Source: Gemmatimonadota bacterium
Lineage (GTDB): Bacteria > JAAXHH01
Direction of reading: 5' to 3'
Assembly: GCA_009841265.1 (NCBI GenBank)
Contig: VXMB01000007.1
Coordinates: 186,001-250,000 of the forward strand
DNA: 64,000 bases
The translations under genes were made by a program, and so were the position numbers. The notes beneath the pieces were generated by a model that was not told the origin of the DNA, did not search any database, and saw only the letters and a list, made by a program, of their open reading frames with translations. This document shows, in pieces, positions 18,118-28,661 of the stretch. How positions within the stretch are numbered: the first letter of the stretch is position 1; the number at the start of each line of letters is the position of its first letter.

Positions 18118-19164
18118 ATGCCCGATGATTTTCGCGTAGCCCTGGTCGCCGACCTGCGGGGTTCCGACGGCGGGGTCGTGTTCGACAATTTCGGCGTCGA
18201 CCTGCTGGACGAAGCCGGGGTCTTTCATGCCTTCCTGGAAGAGGACCGGTCGCCCGTAACCCCGGATCAGCTCGAGGATTTCGACGCGGTGATCTCCATG
18301 GGCCAGCCCTACACGCAAGACTCCTTTGCCGGGGTTGAGCGCGTGGCGCTTATCGCCCGGACGGGCGTGGGCTACGACATGATCGATATGGACGCCGCGA
18401 CGGAGGCGGACGTCATGGTGACGATCACGCCGGAGGCCACGCGCAAGCCCGTGGCCAGCGCCACGATGGCCCTGTTGCTCGGTCTCTGCCATCGGGTGAC
18501 GATCAAGGACGCCATCGTACGGAACGACGACTGGGATATCCGGTTCGATCACATGGGATGTGAGATCCGGGGCCGCGTGGTCGGCCTGATCGGCATGGGC
18601 ATGATCGGGTGCGAGGTGGCGCGCATGCTGGCGCCCTTCGAACCATCGGAGATCCTCGTTTCCGATCCAGCTGTGACCGCGGAAGAGGCCTCTCAACTGG
18701 GCGTAACGCTGGTGGACCGGGAGACCCTGCTCAGGCGCAGCACATTCGTCACCATCCACTGTCCGTTGAACGAACACACCCGGTACCTGATCGGTTCAAG
18801 GGAGCTGCGCATGATGCGGGAGGACGCCTATCTGGTCAACACGGCGCGCGGTGCCATCGTAGACCAGAAGGCACTGGACCAGGCGTTGCAGGAAGGCTGG
18901 ATAGCTGGCGCGGCCATCGACGTTTTCGAGCAGGAACCACCAGACGCCGACGATCCCCTGCTTTCCCTGCCGAACGTCATCCTGGCGCCTCACGCTTCGT
19001 GCTGGACCTACGAGCTGTTTCGGGATATCGGACACGACTGCATGAAGGCGGCCCTGGCCGTTTCCAGGGGTGAAGAGCCTCCCTACGTGGTCAACCGGGC
19101 GGTGCTCGAGCGTCCGGGAATGAAGAAGAAACTGGAGCGATTCAGGACACAGAACGCAGGTTAG
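18118..19164 (+). CDS. D-isomer specific 2-hydroxyacid dehydrogenase
   Basis: An NAD-dependent 2-hydroxyacid dehydrogenase of 348 residues. The Rossmann motif VVGLIGMGMIG lies near residues 154-164, followed by VNTARGAIVD with the catalytic Arg, the FEQEPP segment with the Glu, and LAPHASCW with the catalytic His. This complete Arg-Glu-His set indicates an active enzyme of the phosphoglycerate dehydrogenase/glyoxylate reductase type. AAAGG stands upstream of the ATG. The Ldh-family oxidoreductase starts 17 bases after its stop, so the two dehydrogenases probably work on the same or consecutive hydroxyacids. The substrate is not determined. Confidence 0.9.
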   Translation: MPDDFRVALVADLRGSDGGVVFDNFGVDLLDEAGVFHAFLEEDRSPVTPDQLEDFDAVISMGQPYTQDSFAGVERVALIARTGVGYDMIDMDAATEADVMVTITPEATRKPVASATMALLLGLCHRVTIKDAIVRNDDWDIRFDHMGCEIRGRVVGLIGMGMIGCEVARMLAPFEPSEILVSDPAVTAEEASQLGVTLVDRETLLRRSTFVTIHCPLNEHTRYLIGSRELRMMREDAYLVNTARGAIVDQKALDQALQEGWIAGAAIDVFEQEPPDADDPLLSLPNVILAPHASCWTYELFRDIGHDCMKAALAVSRGEEPPYVVNRAVLERPGMKKKLERFRTQNAG

Positions 19165-19181
19165 ACCAGGAAAGGAAGATA

Positions 19182-20240
19182 ATGCCCGTAATTACCCCCG
19201 AGAAACTGCATCGAATCGGCTGCGAAGTGATGGAGGCGGCCGGCTGTACGGCGGACGACGCCTGCAGCGTCGTAGACCACCTCGTGGATTCCAACCTCTT
19301 CGGCCATGATTCCCACGGCGCCATCCGGATCCCGGAATACGTCAAGGCCATCAAGGACGAGGGTCGCTTCAAGGCCCGGGCGGACGTGCGGATCCTGAGG
19401 GAGAGCCCGTGCACGGCCGTTGTGGACAACGGCGGCGCGCTCGGCCAGGTGGGCGGTACCGTCGCCATGCAACTGGCCATGAAGAAAGCCCGAGAACACG
19501 GTACGGCCACGGTTTCGCTCAGGCGTACCAGCCACGTGGGACGCGTGGGCGCCTATCCGCTCATGGCTGCCCGGGAGGGCCTGATCGGACTGGCCTTCGT
19601 CAACGCGGGCCGGTTCGGACGCCAGATCCCGCCCTTCGGCGGTATCGACGGGCGCATCAGCACCAACCCCATCGCTTTCTCCGCGCCTCGCCGGGACGAC
19701 GATCCTGTCATGGTGGACCTGACCACTTCGGTCGTCGCGGAAGGCAAGGTGCGGGTCGCCGCGAACAAGGGCGTGCGGGTTCCCGAGGGCTGGTTGATCG
19801 ACCACGAAGGGAATCCCACCACGGACCCAACCGTGATCAAGGGCCCGCCGCCCAACGGCGCCATCCTGCCCATGGGCGGCATCGTCGCCCACAAGGGCTA
19901 CAGCCTGGGGCTGCTCGTGGAGATCCTGGGCGGCACGCTGAGCGGACAGGGATGCGCGCAGGGCGAGCAGACCGTATCGAGCAACGGGGTGCTCTTCACC
20001 GTCTACGATATTTCGTTCTTTACGGACCTGGACTGGTACTACGAGGAAGTCGAGGGGTTGATCCGCCACGTGAAAGCCAGCCGGACGGCACCCGGATTCG
20101 ACGAGATACTCATACCGGGCGAACCGGAGTTCAGGCTGGCGGCGAAGCGCCGGGAGGAAGGCATCAGCATCGACGACACCACCTGGCAGCAGATGAAGGA
20201 AGCCGGGACGCGGGTCGGTCTGAATCCCGATGAATGGTAA
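19182..20240 (+). CDS. Ldh-family (LDH2/MDH2) oxidoreductase
   Basis: A member of the malate/L-lactate/ureidoglycolate dehydrogenase family, 352 residues, with the typical start MPVITPEKLHRIGCEVMEAAG and the conserved FGHDSHGAIRIPEY block (residues about 40-53). The NAD-binding and active-site blocks GALGQVGG and ISTNPIAFSAP are also present. Members oxidise 2-hydroxy acids with NAD(P). A purine-rich AGGAAAGGAAG precedes the ATG. It is the last gene of the plus-strand run that begins at 8131 and is followed by an inverted repeat. Family is certain, substrate unknown. Confidence 0.9.
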   Translation: MPVITPEKLHRIGCEVMEAAGCTADDACSVVDHLVDSNLFGHDSHGAIRIPEYVKAIKDEGRFKARADVRILRESPCTAVVDNGGALGQVGGTVAMQLAMKKAREHGTATVSLRRTSHVGRVGAYPLMAAREGLIGLAFVNAGRFGRQIPPFGGIDGRISTNPIAFSAPRRDDDPVMVDLTTSVVAEGKVRVAANKGVRVPEGWLIDHEGNPTTDPTVIKGPPPNGAILPMGGIVAHKGYSLGLLVEILGGTLSGQGCAQGEQTVSSNGVLFTVYDISFFTDLDWYYEEVEGLIRHVKASRTAPGFDEILIPGEPEFRLAAKRREEGISIDDTTWQQMKEAGTRVGLNPDEW

Positions 20241-20255
20241 GCCCGCTGAAATGAA

Positions 20256-20289
20256 AAAGGGACAGGAGCATAACTACCCCGGTCCCTTT
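20256..20289. terminator. inverted repeat between convergent genes, possible bidirectional terminator
   Basis: AAAGGGAC (20256-20263) pairs perfectly with GTCCCTTT (20282-20289) around an 18-base loop. It lies between the end of the Ldh gene (20240) and the end of the DUF2911 gene (20320). An A-run precedes it, which becomes a short U-run in the minus-strand transcript. The loop is longer than usual. Confidence 0.4.
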
Positions 20290-20319
20290 AGAGATGTTCT
20301 TACAGGATAGCGGCGGAAA

Positions 20320-20880
20320 CTACTTGGCGGCGAAACTGCCCTTGAGCCGGTGGGTTCCCCACGAAACGGACAGCCTTCCCTTCCCATCCGAATCCTTGAG
20401 CTCCACGGTGAGCCGCTCCACCGATTCGTCGCCCGTGCTGTAACTCAGCGGTACTTCCAGCACGTCGTTCTCCCGGCTGGCGCCCGGTGCGCCCCAGATC
20501 CCCACCTCACTGTTGAAGATGAGCGACCACGAATCGCCTTCCACGTGCTTGATCCATGCGCTGTAGGATCCCTTGGCCAGGGTCTGGTCTCCGAACATTA
20601 GATCGGCGTCAGAAGCAAAAGTGGTGGACTTGTTGCTGCCGAAGCGCCATACGAATCCTGCCGGCGCCATGGCGAGCATGTCCCTGCCCTTCATTTCGGG
20701 ACGGCCGTAGTCGATGGATACCTTGCCGCCCGACAACGCGACTTCCGCCATGCCCCGGCCGGGATCCATGCCTTCACCGCCGGCTGGCATGGTTGTCTGG
20801 GCATCGGCGGTCCCGCCGCCCAGGGAAGTAAGGGCCATGGCAAGGACCAGGCCGCCGATCATACGGGTAATGCGTAGCAT
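20320..20880 (-). CDS. exported DUF2911-domain protein
   Basis: A protein of 186 residues with a clear signal peptide (MLRITRMIGGLVLAMALTSLGGGTADA, cleavage after about residue 27). The rest is a DUF2911 domain with motifs such as VSIDYGRPEMKGRD, KGSYSAWIKHV and LSVSWGTHRLKG. The family is periplasmic or secreted and of unknown function, common in Bacteroidota and relatives. The open frame continues far upstream but that part is shadow sequence; the ATG at 20880 has AGGAGG about six bases upstream. It converges on the Ldh gene and is divergent from the RraA-like gene. Confidence 0.88.
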   Translation of the reverse strand: MLRITRMIGGLVLAMALTSLGGGTADAQTTMPAGGEGMDPGRGMAEVALSGGKVSIDYGRPEMKGRDMLAMAPAGFVWRFGSNKSTTFASDADLMFGDQTLAKGSYSAWIKHVEGDSWSLIFNSEVGIWGAPGASRENDVLEVPLSYSTGDESVERLTVELKDSDGKGRLSVSWGTHRLKGSFAAK

Positions 20881-21198
20881 AAAAACCTCCTGAAAACGGT
20901 ACTTGTTCCGACATCCTTTGAAGCAGGTCGTACGGGCCAAAAAATGAAAAGAATCAACGTTGCTGTCAACGGATTTGCATCGACCCGACGTTGCCCGGGA
21001 AACGGACCAGGGCAAAGTCGACACGCATGCCGCGACCAGCCTCGGGAGACGGTAGGCCGGCGGTGTATTTCCCTTGATTTCTGGTTCTTCCCGGTCGATT
21101 TTAGCCCGTGGGGCTCTACGTTCAACAACCCCTTCCTGCTGCGACGATTCTATATACGTCCGATAACTGTAATTCTTCAATTTAAAGGAGCTACTGGG
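20881..21198. other. intergenic region between divergent DUF2911 and RraA-like genes
   Basis: This 318-base gap holds the DUF2911 ribosome binding site and candidate promoter at one end and the ribosome binding site AAAGGAG (21184-21190) of the RraA-like gene at the other. I see no conserved reading frame, strong hairpin or repeat in the middle. Reading frames that run through it lack family resemblance. Confidence 0.5.
20941..20969 (-). promoter_or_regulatory. candidate promoter of the DUF2911 gene
   Basis: On the minus strand a perfect TTGACA (20969-20964) is followed after 17 bases by CATTTT (20946-20941), only a three-of-six match to the -10 box. The start of transcription would be about 65 bases before the ATG at 20880. 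Confidence 0.3.
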
Positions 21199-21845
21199 AT
21201 GACCCGTGTAGACGATGCCGTATTGAACGGTCTGGCCGGATTCGACTCGGCCACGGTTTACAACGCCGTGGAGAAAGTGCAGGGCGTTTCGAATGACGAT
21301 TACACCGGACCGGAGATTCAGTACCTGACGCCTGAATTCGGCGCCGTGATCGGGTACGCCGTGACTTCCGAGGTCACCCCGCTGGACGCCACACCGGCCA
21401 ATATGAGCTGGTCCGACTACTACGACGTGCTGAACGAGACACCGGGTCCCATGATCGCGGTAATGAAGGACGTCGACACCCGTCCGAAGCGCGCCGCCCT
21501 CTTCGGCGACGGCATGGCGCATATCCACAGGAAGCTCGGCGTAGTCGGCGCCGTGGTCGAAGGCTGTGTCCGTGATCTCGAGGGCATCCGGGCAGCGGGT
21601 CTGCCTATATGGGGCCTCGGTACGGTATCCGGCCACGGCCCCTTCAACGTGCGGGCCGTAGGCCGGCCGCTTGTGGCCGGACAGTTGCTTGTGCAGACCG
21701 GCGACCTGTTGCTCGCCGACGTGGACGGCGTGGTGAAGATCCCGCTCGACATCGCGGAAGACACCCTGAGAAAGGCGAATGAGACCAGGACCTGGGAACG
21801 GTCCCACTTCGACATGATCAACAGTCCCGAATTCACCTACGAAAA

Positions 21846-21873
<28 letters not shown>
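21199..21873 (+). CDS. RraA-like protein (HMG aldolase/oxaloacetate decarboxylase fold)
   Basis: A protein of 224 residues of the RraA/dimethylmenaquinone methyltransferase-like family. The block [22 protein letters not shown] carries the conserved Arg-Asp pair that binds metal and carboxylate in HMG/CHA aldolases. A later segment, [15 protein letters not shown], is also diagnostic. The ATG at 21199 is chosen because AAAGGAG stands eight bases before it and the upstream open frame is non-coding. Its 3' end overlaps the hutU start by 28 bases, so it is probably the first gene of the hut operon. Aldolase or decarboxylase action on a pyruvate-type acid is likelier than RNase E inhibition. Confidence 0.85.
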
Positions 21874-23531
<1,658 letters not shown>

Positions 23532-23553
23532 ACCTCAAAAGCAGTGATCGAAT

Positions 23554-25155
23554 ATGGCTGGTTCACGGAAACCCCCGGTCCATACGGACCCCCTGGCCCT
23601 CACCGGCCACGATCTCACCATAGACGACGTGGTCGCCGTCTCGCGGGGCCGAACCGTCGCCATACACCCCGATGCCCTTCCCCGCATGGAACGGTCCCGG
23701 GAGGTCGTGGACCGGCTGGTCTCGGAAGGACGGATCGCCTACGGCATCACCACGGGGTTCGGCCGGTTCAAGGACAAGCTGATCTCGGCCGGCCAGGTCG
23801 CCGAACTGCAGTTGAACCTGATCAGGAGCCACGCGGCCGGAACCGGTCCGGAACTGGACGAGGAGACCGTGCGGGCCATGCTGGTCATCCGGGCAAATAC
23901 GCTCGCCATGGGCTATTCGGGCATTCGGACCGAAGTCGTGCAACTGATGGCGGACATGCTGAACGCGGGCGTGCATCCCTGCATACCCGGACGGGGATCC
24001 CTCGGTGCGAGCGGAGACCTGGCGACCCTGGCCCACATGTCCCTGGTGCTCATCGGCGAAGGAGAGGCCGTGTGCAGGTCCCGTCGGCTCGACGGCGCAT
24101 CCGCGCTGCGGGAGGCCGGCCTCCGGCCCGTAACCCTGGGTGCCAAGGAAGGCCTGGCGCTGACGAACGGCACCACGCTCATGGCCGGACTCGGCGCTTT
24201 GCTGGTCCACCGGGCGACCCATCTCGCCCTTACGGCGGACATCGCCGCCGCCATGACCCTGGAGGCGCTGGCAGGCACCGACCGCGCCTACGACGCGCGG
24301 GTGCACGCCATACGGCCCCACCCCCGGCAGATCGCCTGCGCGGGCTTCCTGCGGGACATCCTGAACGGCAGCCGGCTGCTGCGTTCCGACAATCCGGGCA
24401 ACGTCCAGGATCCCTATACCCTGCGCTGCGTCCCCCAGGTACACGGCACGGTCCGGGACACGATCGACTACGCCCGGTGGGTGGTGGGCATCGAACTGAA
24501 CGCGGCGAACGACAATCCGCTGGTCTTCGCCAGCGACGATCCCGCCGACGCGGAAGTCATCAGCGCGGGCAATTTCCACGGCGAACCCATCGCCGTCGCC
24601 ATGGACAGCATGAAACTGGCACTCGCGGACATGGGCAACATGAGCGAGCGGCGTGCGGCCCGGCTCGTGGATGCCGATTCCAACGAGGGCATTTTGCCCA
24701 TGTTCCTCACGGACCACGGCGGACTGGAAAGCGGCCTGATGCTCGCCCAGTACACGGCGGCGGCCCTGGCGTCGGAGAACAAGGTGCTTGCCCACCCGGC
24801 CAGCGCCGACTCCATTCCGAGCGGCGCAAACACGGAAGATCACGTAAGCATGGGCGCGGCGTCGGTGCACCACACGCTTCAGGTGGTGGAGAACGTGGAG
24901 ACCATCGTCGCCATCGAATTGATCGCCGCGGCCCAGGCCATCGATTTCAGATGCAGGGAACCCGGGATCACCCCGGAAGCGCTGGGCGCCGGTACCGGCC
25001 TGGCATACCGGTTGATTCGCCGGCACGTCCCCTTCCTCGACCGCGACGTCCCGCTCTCTCCACTTTTTGAGACCATACGAGAACTCGTCGCGCGGGGCGA
25101 TGTGACCGCCGCGGTCGGAGAGAAGGTGGAGATTCCCGGACCGACGCTGGATTGA
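23554..25155 (+). CDS. hutH: histidine ammonia-lyase
   Basis: A histidine/phenylalanine ammonia-lyase family enzyme of 533 residues that deaminates histidine to urocanate. The Ala-Ser-Gly that forms the MIO cofactor is at residues 152-154 within GSLGASGDLATLAHM, and the catalytic Tyr lies in IAYGITTGFG (residues 61-70). Later blocks NDNPLVF and AMDSMKLALADMGNMSERR fit HutH. Length is slightly above the usual 500-510. It lies between hutU and hutI on the same strand, which makes histidine rather than phenylalanine or tyrosine the expected substrate. Confidence 0.94.
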   Translation: MAGSRKPPVHTDPLALTGHDLTIDDVVAVSRGRTVAIHPDALPRMERSREVVDRLVSEGRIAYGITTGFGRFKDKLISAGQVAELQLNLIRSHAAGTGPELDEETVRAMLVIRANTLAMGYSGIRTEVVQLMADMLNAGVHPCIPGRGSLGASGDLATLAHMSLVLIGEGEAVCRSRRLDGASALREAGLRPVTLGAKEGLALTNGTTLMAGLGALLVHRATHLALTADIAAAMTLEALAGTDRAYDARVHAIRPHPRQIACAGFLRDILNGSRLLRSDNPGNVQDPYTLRCVPQVHGTVRDTIDYARWVVGIELNAANDNPLVFASDDPADAEVISAGNFHGEPIAVAMDSMKLALADMGNMSERRAARLVDADSNEGILPMFLTDHGGLESGLMLAQYTAAALASENKVLAHPASADSIPSGANTEDHVSMGAASVHHTLQVVENVETIVAIELIAAAQAIDFRCREPGITPEALGAGTGLAYRLIRRHVPFLDRDVPLSPLFETIRELVARGDVTAAVGEKVEIPGPTLD

Positions 25156-25231
25156 TCCTTTCATCCCCACGGGTCGAACACGTCCCGGCAAGAACGTAAA
25201 ATTCGATTTGACGTTCGCCGCCGGATCATAG

Positions 25232-26515
25232 ATGAGTAAAATGGAAACCGTAGATCTGTACCTCCACAATGCGGAGCAGGTCGTGACCTGCGCGTCCCGT
25301 GGACCGAAGCGCGTCCCGGCCATGGCGGAGGCCGGTGTGATCGAGCGCGGCGCCGTGGCGGTTAAAGACGGGCGTATCCTGGCGGTCGGGCCGGCCGCAC
25401 AACTGGACGGAACACTCGCGGCCGAACGCGTGATCGACTGCACCGGCCGGTCCATCTGCCCCGGCTTCGTGGACGCCCATACCCACACGGTCTTCGGCGG
25501 AGACCGGGCGGCGGAATTCGAGCTGCGGATCAAGGGCGCTTCGTACCTGGAAATCATGGCGGCCGGCGGCGGTATCGTCAGTACCGTCCGGCATACGCGG
25601 TCGGCATCCGTGGACGAGCTCGCGCGCTCCGCCACTGCACGCCTCGACGAAATGCTGGCGCTGGGCACCACGACCGTGGAGATCAAGACCGGTTATGGCC
25701 TGAGCGCTTCCGACGAACTGAAGATGCTCCAGGTCATCGAAGGGCTCGACCGCGACCATCCCTGCGACATCGTACCCACGTTCCTGGGAGCGCACGCGGT
25801 GCCTCCAGAATTCGACGGGAATGCCGAAGCTTACACGCGGTGCGTCATCGACGAGATCCTGCCCGAAGCGGCAGCCTGGCATTCATCGTCCCGGTTCGCG
25901 GCACGCGGCGTTCCCATGTACGTCGACGTGTTCTGCGAAGACCACGCCTTCGATCTCGACCAGTCCCGCCGCGTGCTGGAGGCCGGGATCGAGGCCGGTT
26001 TCAAGGCTAAATTACACGTGGACCAGTTCAATAGTTTCGGTGGCGTTTCCATGGCCCTGGAACTCGGCGCCGCTTCGGTAGATCATCTCGACGTGACGGG
26101 CCATGGTGAAATCGAGATGCTCGGGGGATCCGATACCATCGCCGTACCGCTTCCGGCTGTCAACTTCAACCTGGGCATGACGGACTATGCCGACGCCCGG
26201 GCGATGATGGACGCGGGCGCCGCCGTGGCCCTCGCCACCGACCTGAACCCCGGTTCCGCGCCCTGTCTATCCATGCCCGCGGTCATGGCCATCGCCTGCA
26301 GGTACCTGCGACTCACTCCGGCGGAAGTGCTGAACGCGTCCACCATCAACGCGGCCCACGCGATCGGGGAGGGCGAGGAGGCGGGCTCCATCGAAGTCGG
26401 CAAGCGGGCCGATATCCTCGTGCTGAAGGCGGGAGATTACCGGCATATTCCCTATTTCTTCGGTGGAAATCCGGTGCAGACCGTGATAAAGCGGGGGCGG
26501 GTAATGAGCCTATGA
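25232..26515 (+). CDS. hutI: imidazolonepropionase
   Basis: A zinc amidohydrolase of 427 residues that opens the imidazolone ring to give N-formimidoyl-glutamate. The metal motif DAHTHTVFGGDRAAEFELR contains His83 and His85. The substrate-binding stretch around YLEIMAAGGGI, the EIKTGYGLS segment and the KLHVDQFNSFGG block are typical of HutI. The start is the ATG at 25232, 76 bases after hutH. The stop overlaps the ATG of hutF as ATGA. It is a cytoplasmic enzyme, the third step of histidine breakdown. Confidence 0.94.
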   Translation: MSKMETVDLYLHNAEQVVTCASRGPKRVPAMAEAGVIERGAVAVKDGRILAVGPAAQLDGTLAAERVIDCTGRSICPGFVDAHTHTVFGGDRAAEFELRIKGASYLEIMAAGGGIVSTVRHTRSASVDELARSATARLDEMLALGTTTVEIKTGYGLSASDELKMLQVIEGLDRDHPCDIVPTFLGAHAVPPEFDGNAEAYTRCVIDEILPEAAAWHSSSRFAARGVPMYVDVFCEDHAFDLDQSRRVLEAGIEAGFKAKLHVDQFNSFGGVSMALELGAASVDHLDVTGHGEIEMLGGSDTIAVPLPAVNFNLGMTDYADARAMMDAGAAVALATDLNPGSAPCLSMPAVMAIACRYLRLTPAEVLNASTINAAHAIGEGEEAGSIEVGKRADILVLKAGDYRHIPYFFGGNPVQTVIKRGRVMSL

Positions 26516-27765
26516 ACCCAGGGAACGATGCGCCTGCGATTCGTTTCGAAGCCGGCCGCTGGATCATACCTGGCCTGGCCACGGCCCACTCCCACGCCTT
26601 CCAGCGCGCCCTCCGCGGGCGGACCCAGCGGCGCACGACACGGGCCGGGACCTTCCGGGGCTGGCGGGACGAGATGTACCGGCTGGTCCAGGGGATCGGA
26701 CCGGACGACCTGTACGCGATTTCCCGTTTCGCCTATACCGAACTGGCGATGTCCGGAGTCACGGCCGTCGGGGAGTTCCACTACGTGCATCACGGCCCCG
26801 GTGGGCGTCCTTACGAGGTACGCACCGAACTGGCGGACGCCGTGGTTCGCGCGGCCCTGGACGTCGGCATCCGTATCTGCCTGATCCGAACGGCCTACCT
26901 GCGAGCCGGTTACCGGCAGTCCGCGGTACCCGCGCAGGAGCGATTCATCGACCCGTCGATCGATCTCGTGATGCAAGACCTCGATGACCTGCGAACGCGT
27001 TACGCAGACGATCCTCACGTGGCCGTGGCCGTGGCCGCGGCCGTTCATAGTGTTCGGGCGGTGCCGATACCCGGGATTCGGACGCTGGCCGCGTACGCGG
27101 ACGAGCACGATATTCCCTTCCACATGCACGTCAGCGAACAACGCGGCGAGCTGGAGGAATGCAGGGCGGAGCACGGGACGACGCCCGTGGCGCTGCTTTC
27201 CAATGAAGGCGTGTTGTCCCCGCGCTTCGTGGCCGTGCATGCCACGCATCTGGAGGACCCGGAAGTCTCCGCACTGGGCGAAAACCACTCTTTCGTGTGT
27301 ATTTGCCGTACCACGGAAAGGGATCTCGGCGACGGACTCCCGCCCACGTCCGGACTACTTGACGCCGGCGCGCGCCTCTGTGTCGGCGTGGACAGCCACG
27401 CCTGCGAGAACGCCTTCGAAGAAGCGAGGGCCGTGGAACTCGACGAACGGTCCCGCCTGGAGAGGCGACACGCCACGGCGGAGGGACGGGATCTGCTGGA
27501 CGCGGCTACGAGACAGGGCTACGCGGCCTGTGGATTGGAACCACAGTGGCAGGAGGATCGAGTCCATCTGGATGGGAACGATCCGTCCATCGCCGCCATC
27601 GACCTGGATTGTGCACCTGACGCGATCTTCTTCGGCGCCACGCCCAGGGCGGTAGAATCAGTCGTCGTTGCGGGGCGGCAGATCATAGCCGAGGGCTGTC
27701 ACGCCCAATACGACGAGACATTGGCGCTGTACCGCAAGTCACTGAAAAAACTGCAGTTGATTTGA
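26512..27765 (+). CDS. hutF: formimidoylglutamate deiminase
   Basis: An amidohydrolase of 417 residues that deaminates N-formimidoyl-L-glutamate to N-formyl-L-glutamate, the five-step branch of histidine degradation. Zinc ligands are seen in ATAHSHAFQRALRG (His26, His28), FHMHVSEQRGELEEC, VAVHATHL and VGVDSHACENAF. The N-terminal beta-sandwich half is shorter than in many HutF proteins (usual length about 450). Translation is coupled to hutI by ATGA. The presence of HutF predicts a need for a formylglutamate deformylase (HutG), which is not among the recognisable neighbours. Confidence 0.92.
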   Translation: MNPGNDAPAIRFEAGRWIIPGLATAHSHAFQRALRGRTQRRTTRAGTFRGWRDEMYRLVQGIGPDDLYAISRFAYTELAMSGVTAVGEFHYVHHGPGGRPYEVRTELADAVVRAALDVGIRICLIRTAYLRAGYRQSAVPAQERFIDPSIDLVMQDLDDLRTRYADDPHVAVAVAAAVHSVRAVPIPGIRTLAAYADEHDIPFHMHVSEQRGELEECRAEHGTTPVALLSNEGVLSPRFVAVHATHLEDPEVSALGENHSFVCICRTTERDLGDGLPPTSGLLDAGARLCVGVDSHACENAFEEARAVELDERSRLERRHATAEGRDLLDAATRQGYAACGLEPQWQEDRVHLDGNDPSIAAIDLDCAPDAIFFGATPRAVESVVVAGRQIIAEGCHAQYDETLALYRKSLKKLQLI

Positions 27766-27782
27766 ATCAGAAGGAGGTTTTA

Positions 27783-28637
27783 ATGGCATCGATCAAGTAT
27801 GACTACGCGGAGATGATCTGGAACGAGGTCAGAGACGCCGCGGCCCAGGACCGGGTCGCCCTGCTGCCGGTGGCGACCTACGAGGACCACGGACCCCATC
27901 TGCCGGTAGACGTCGACGTGGTCCTGGCGACGGAGATCTGCCGGCGCGCCGCAGCCCGCATCCCGGAAGAGGTCGTCCTCGCCCCGCCGGTGACCCACGG
28001 CTACAGTCCCCATCACATGGATTTCCACGGGACGATCACCATTCGGTGGGACACCTTCATCAACTACGTCCGGGACGTATGCTGCAGTCTGGCCTATCAC
28101 GGTTTCAAGCGCATCCTGATCATCAACGGCCACGGGAGCAACACCTCACCCCTCGACCTGGCCGCCCGCCTGTCCGTGATCGATTTCGAAGGACGTATCC
28201 TGTGCGCCAGTGCAAACCACTGGGGACTGAGGCTGGCGAGGGAGACGGGTAATGCGCTCCGTGATTCGGACTACGGCGGGACGTCCCACGGCGGGGAATA
28301 CGAGACGTCCCTCTACCTCGTCCTGAAACCCGACCTGGTCGAGATGGGCAAAGCCGTGGACAACAGGAGCCCGCTGCCCGACAGTTTCAAGACGGATCTC
28401 CTGTCCGGCGGCCATCCCGAGGCTTCCGACGCCCGCCTGGTACCCTACTGGAGTTCGATTTCACCCAGTGGGGTCATGGGGGACGCCACCAAGGCGACGA
28501 AAGAGAAGGGCGAGAAGTTCCTGGAGGCCGCCATAAACGGCGTGATCGAACTGATCCGGGAGTTGCGCAAGACGCCCATACTGGCGAGGCGCGTCCAGCA
28601 CGGGGATGTGCCGGATACGAAGTGGAAGATGACCTAG
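27783..28637 (+). CDS. creatininase-family amidohydrolase, possible formylglutamate deformylase
   Basis: A protein of 284 residues of the creatininase/creatinine amidohydrolase family, which includes the archaeal formamide hydrolase ArfB. The metal motif ATYEDHGPHLPVDVD (Glu34, His36, Asp43/Asp45) is intact, as are IINGHGSNTSPL and the TSHGGEYETSL segment. The ATG at 27783 has AGGAGG about six bases upstream; a longer start at 27762 lacks one. It follows hutF by 17 bases. Because HutG is absent and this family includes a C-N deformylase, I infer it may hydrolyse N-formylglutamate. Family is sure, this role is a hypothesis; creatinine or another cyclic amide is the alternative. Confidence 0.85.
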   Translation: MASIKYDYAEMIWNEVRDAAAQDRVALLPVATYEDHGPHLPVDVDVVLATEICRRAAARIPEEVVLAPPVTHGYSPHHMDFHGTITIRWDTFINYVRDVCCSLAYHGFKRILIINGHGSNTSPLDLAARLSVIDFEGRILCASANHWGLRLARETGNALRDSDYGGTSHGGEYETSLYLVLKPDLVEMGKAVDNRSPLPDSFKTDLLSGGHPEASDARLVPYWSSISPSGVMGDATKATKEKGEKFLEAAINGVIELIRELRKTPILARRVQHGDVPDTKWKMT

Positions 28638-28658
28638 GGGATTGCGAGCGACAACCCC
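28637..28658. terminator. hairpin between convergent creatininase-family and PhyH genes
   Basis: GGGG (28637-28640), one bulged A, TTG (28642-28644), a seven-base loop, then CAA and CCCC (28652-28658) form a stable stem in the 24-base gap between two convergent stop codons. No U-run follows on either side, so termination is only possible. Confidence 0.3.
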
Positions 28659-28661
28659 CAC

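Noticed and set aside
20944..21198. N-terminal extension of the RraA-like reading frame
   Set aside because: The extension has no family similarity, and a good ribosome binding site precedes the ATG at 21199.
23563..25686. 707-residue minus-strand frame opposite hutH
   Set aside because: It covers hutH and the start of hutI, which are certain, and its translation is low-complexity shadow sequence.
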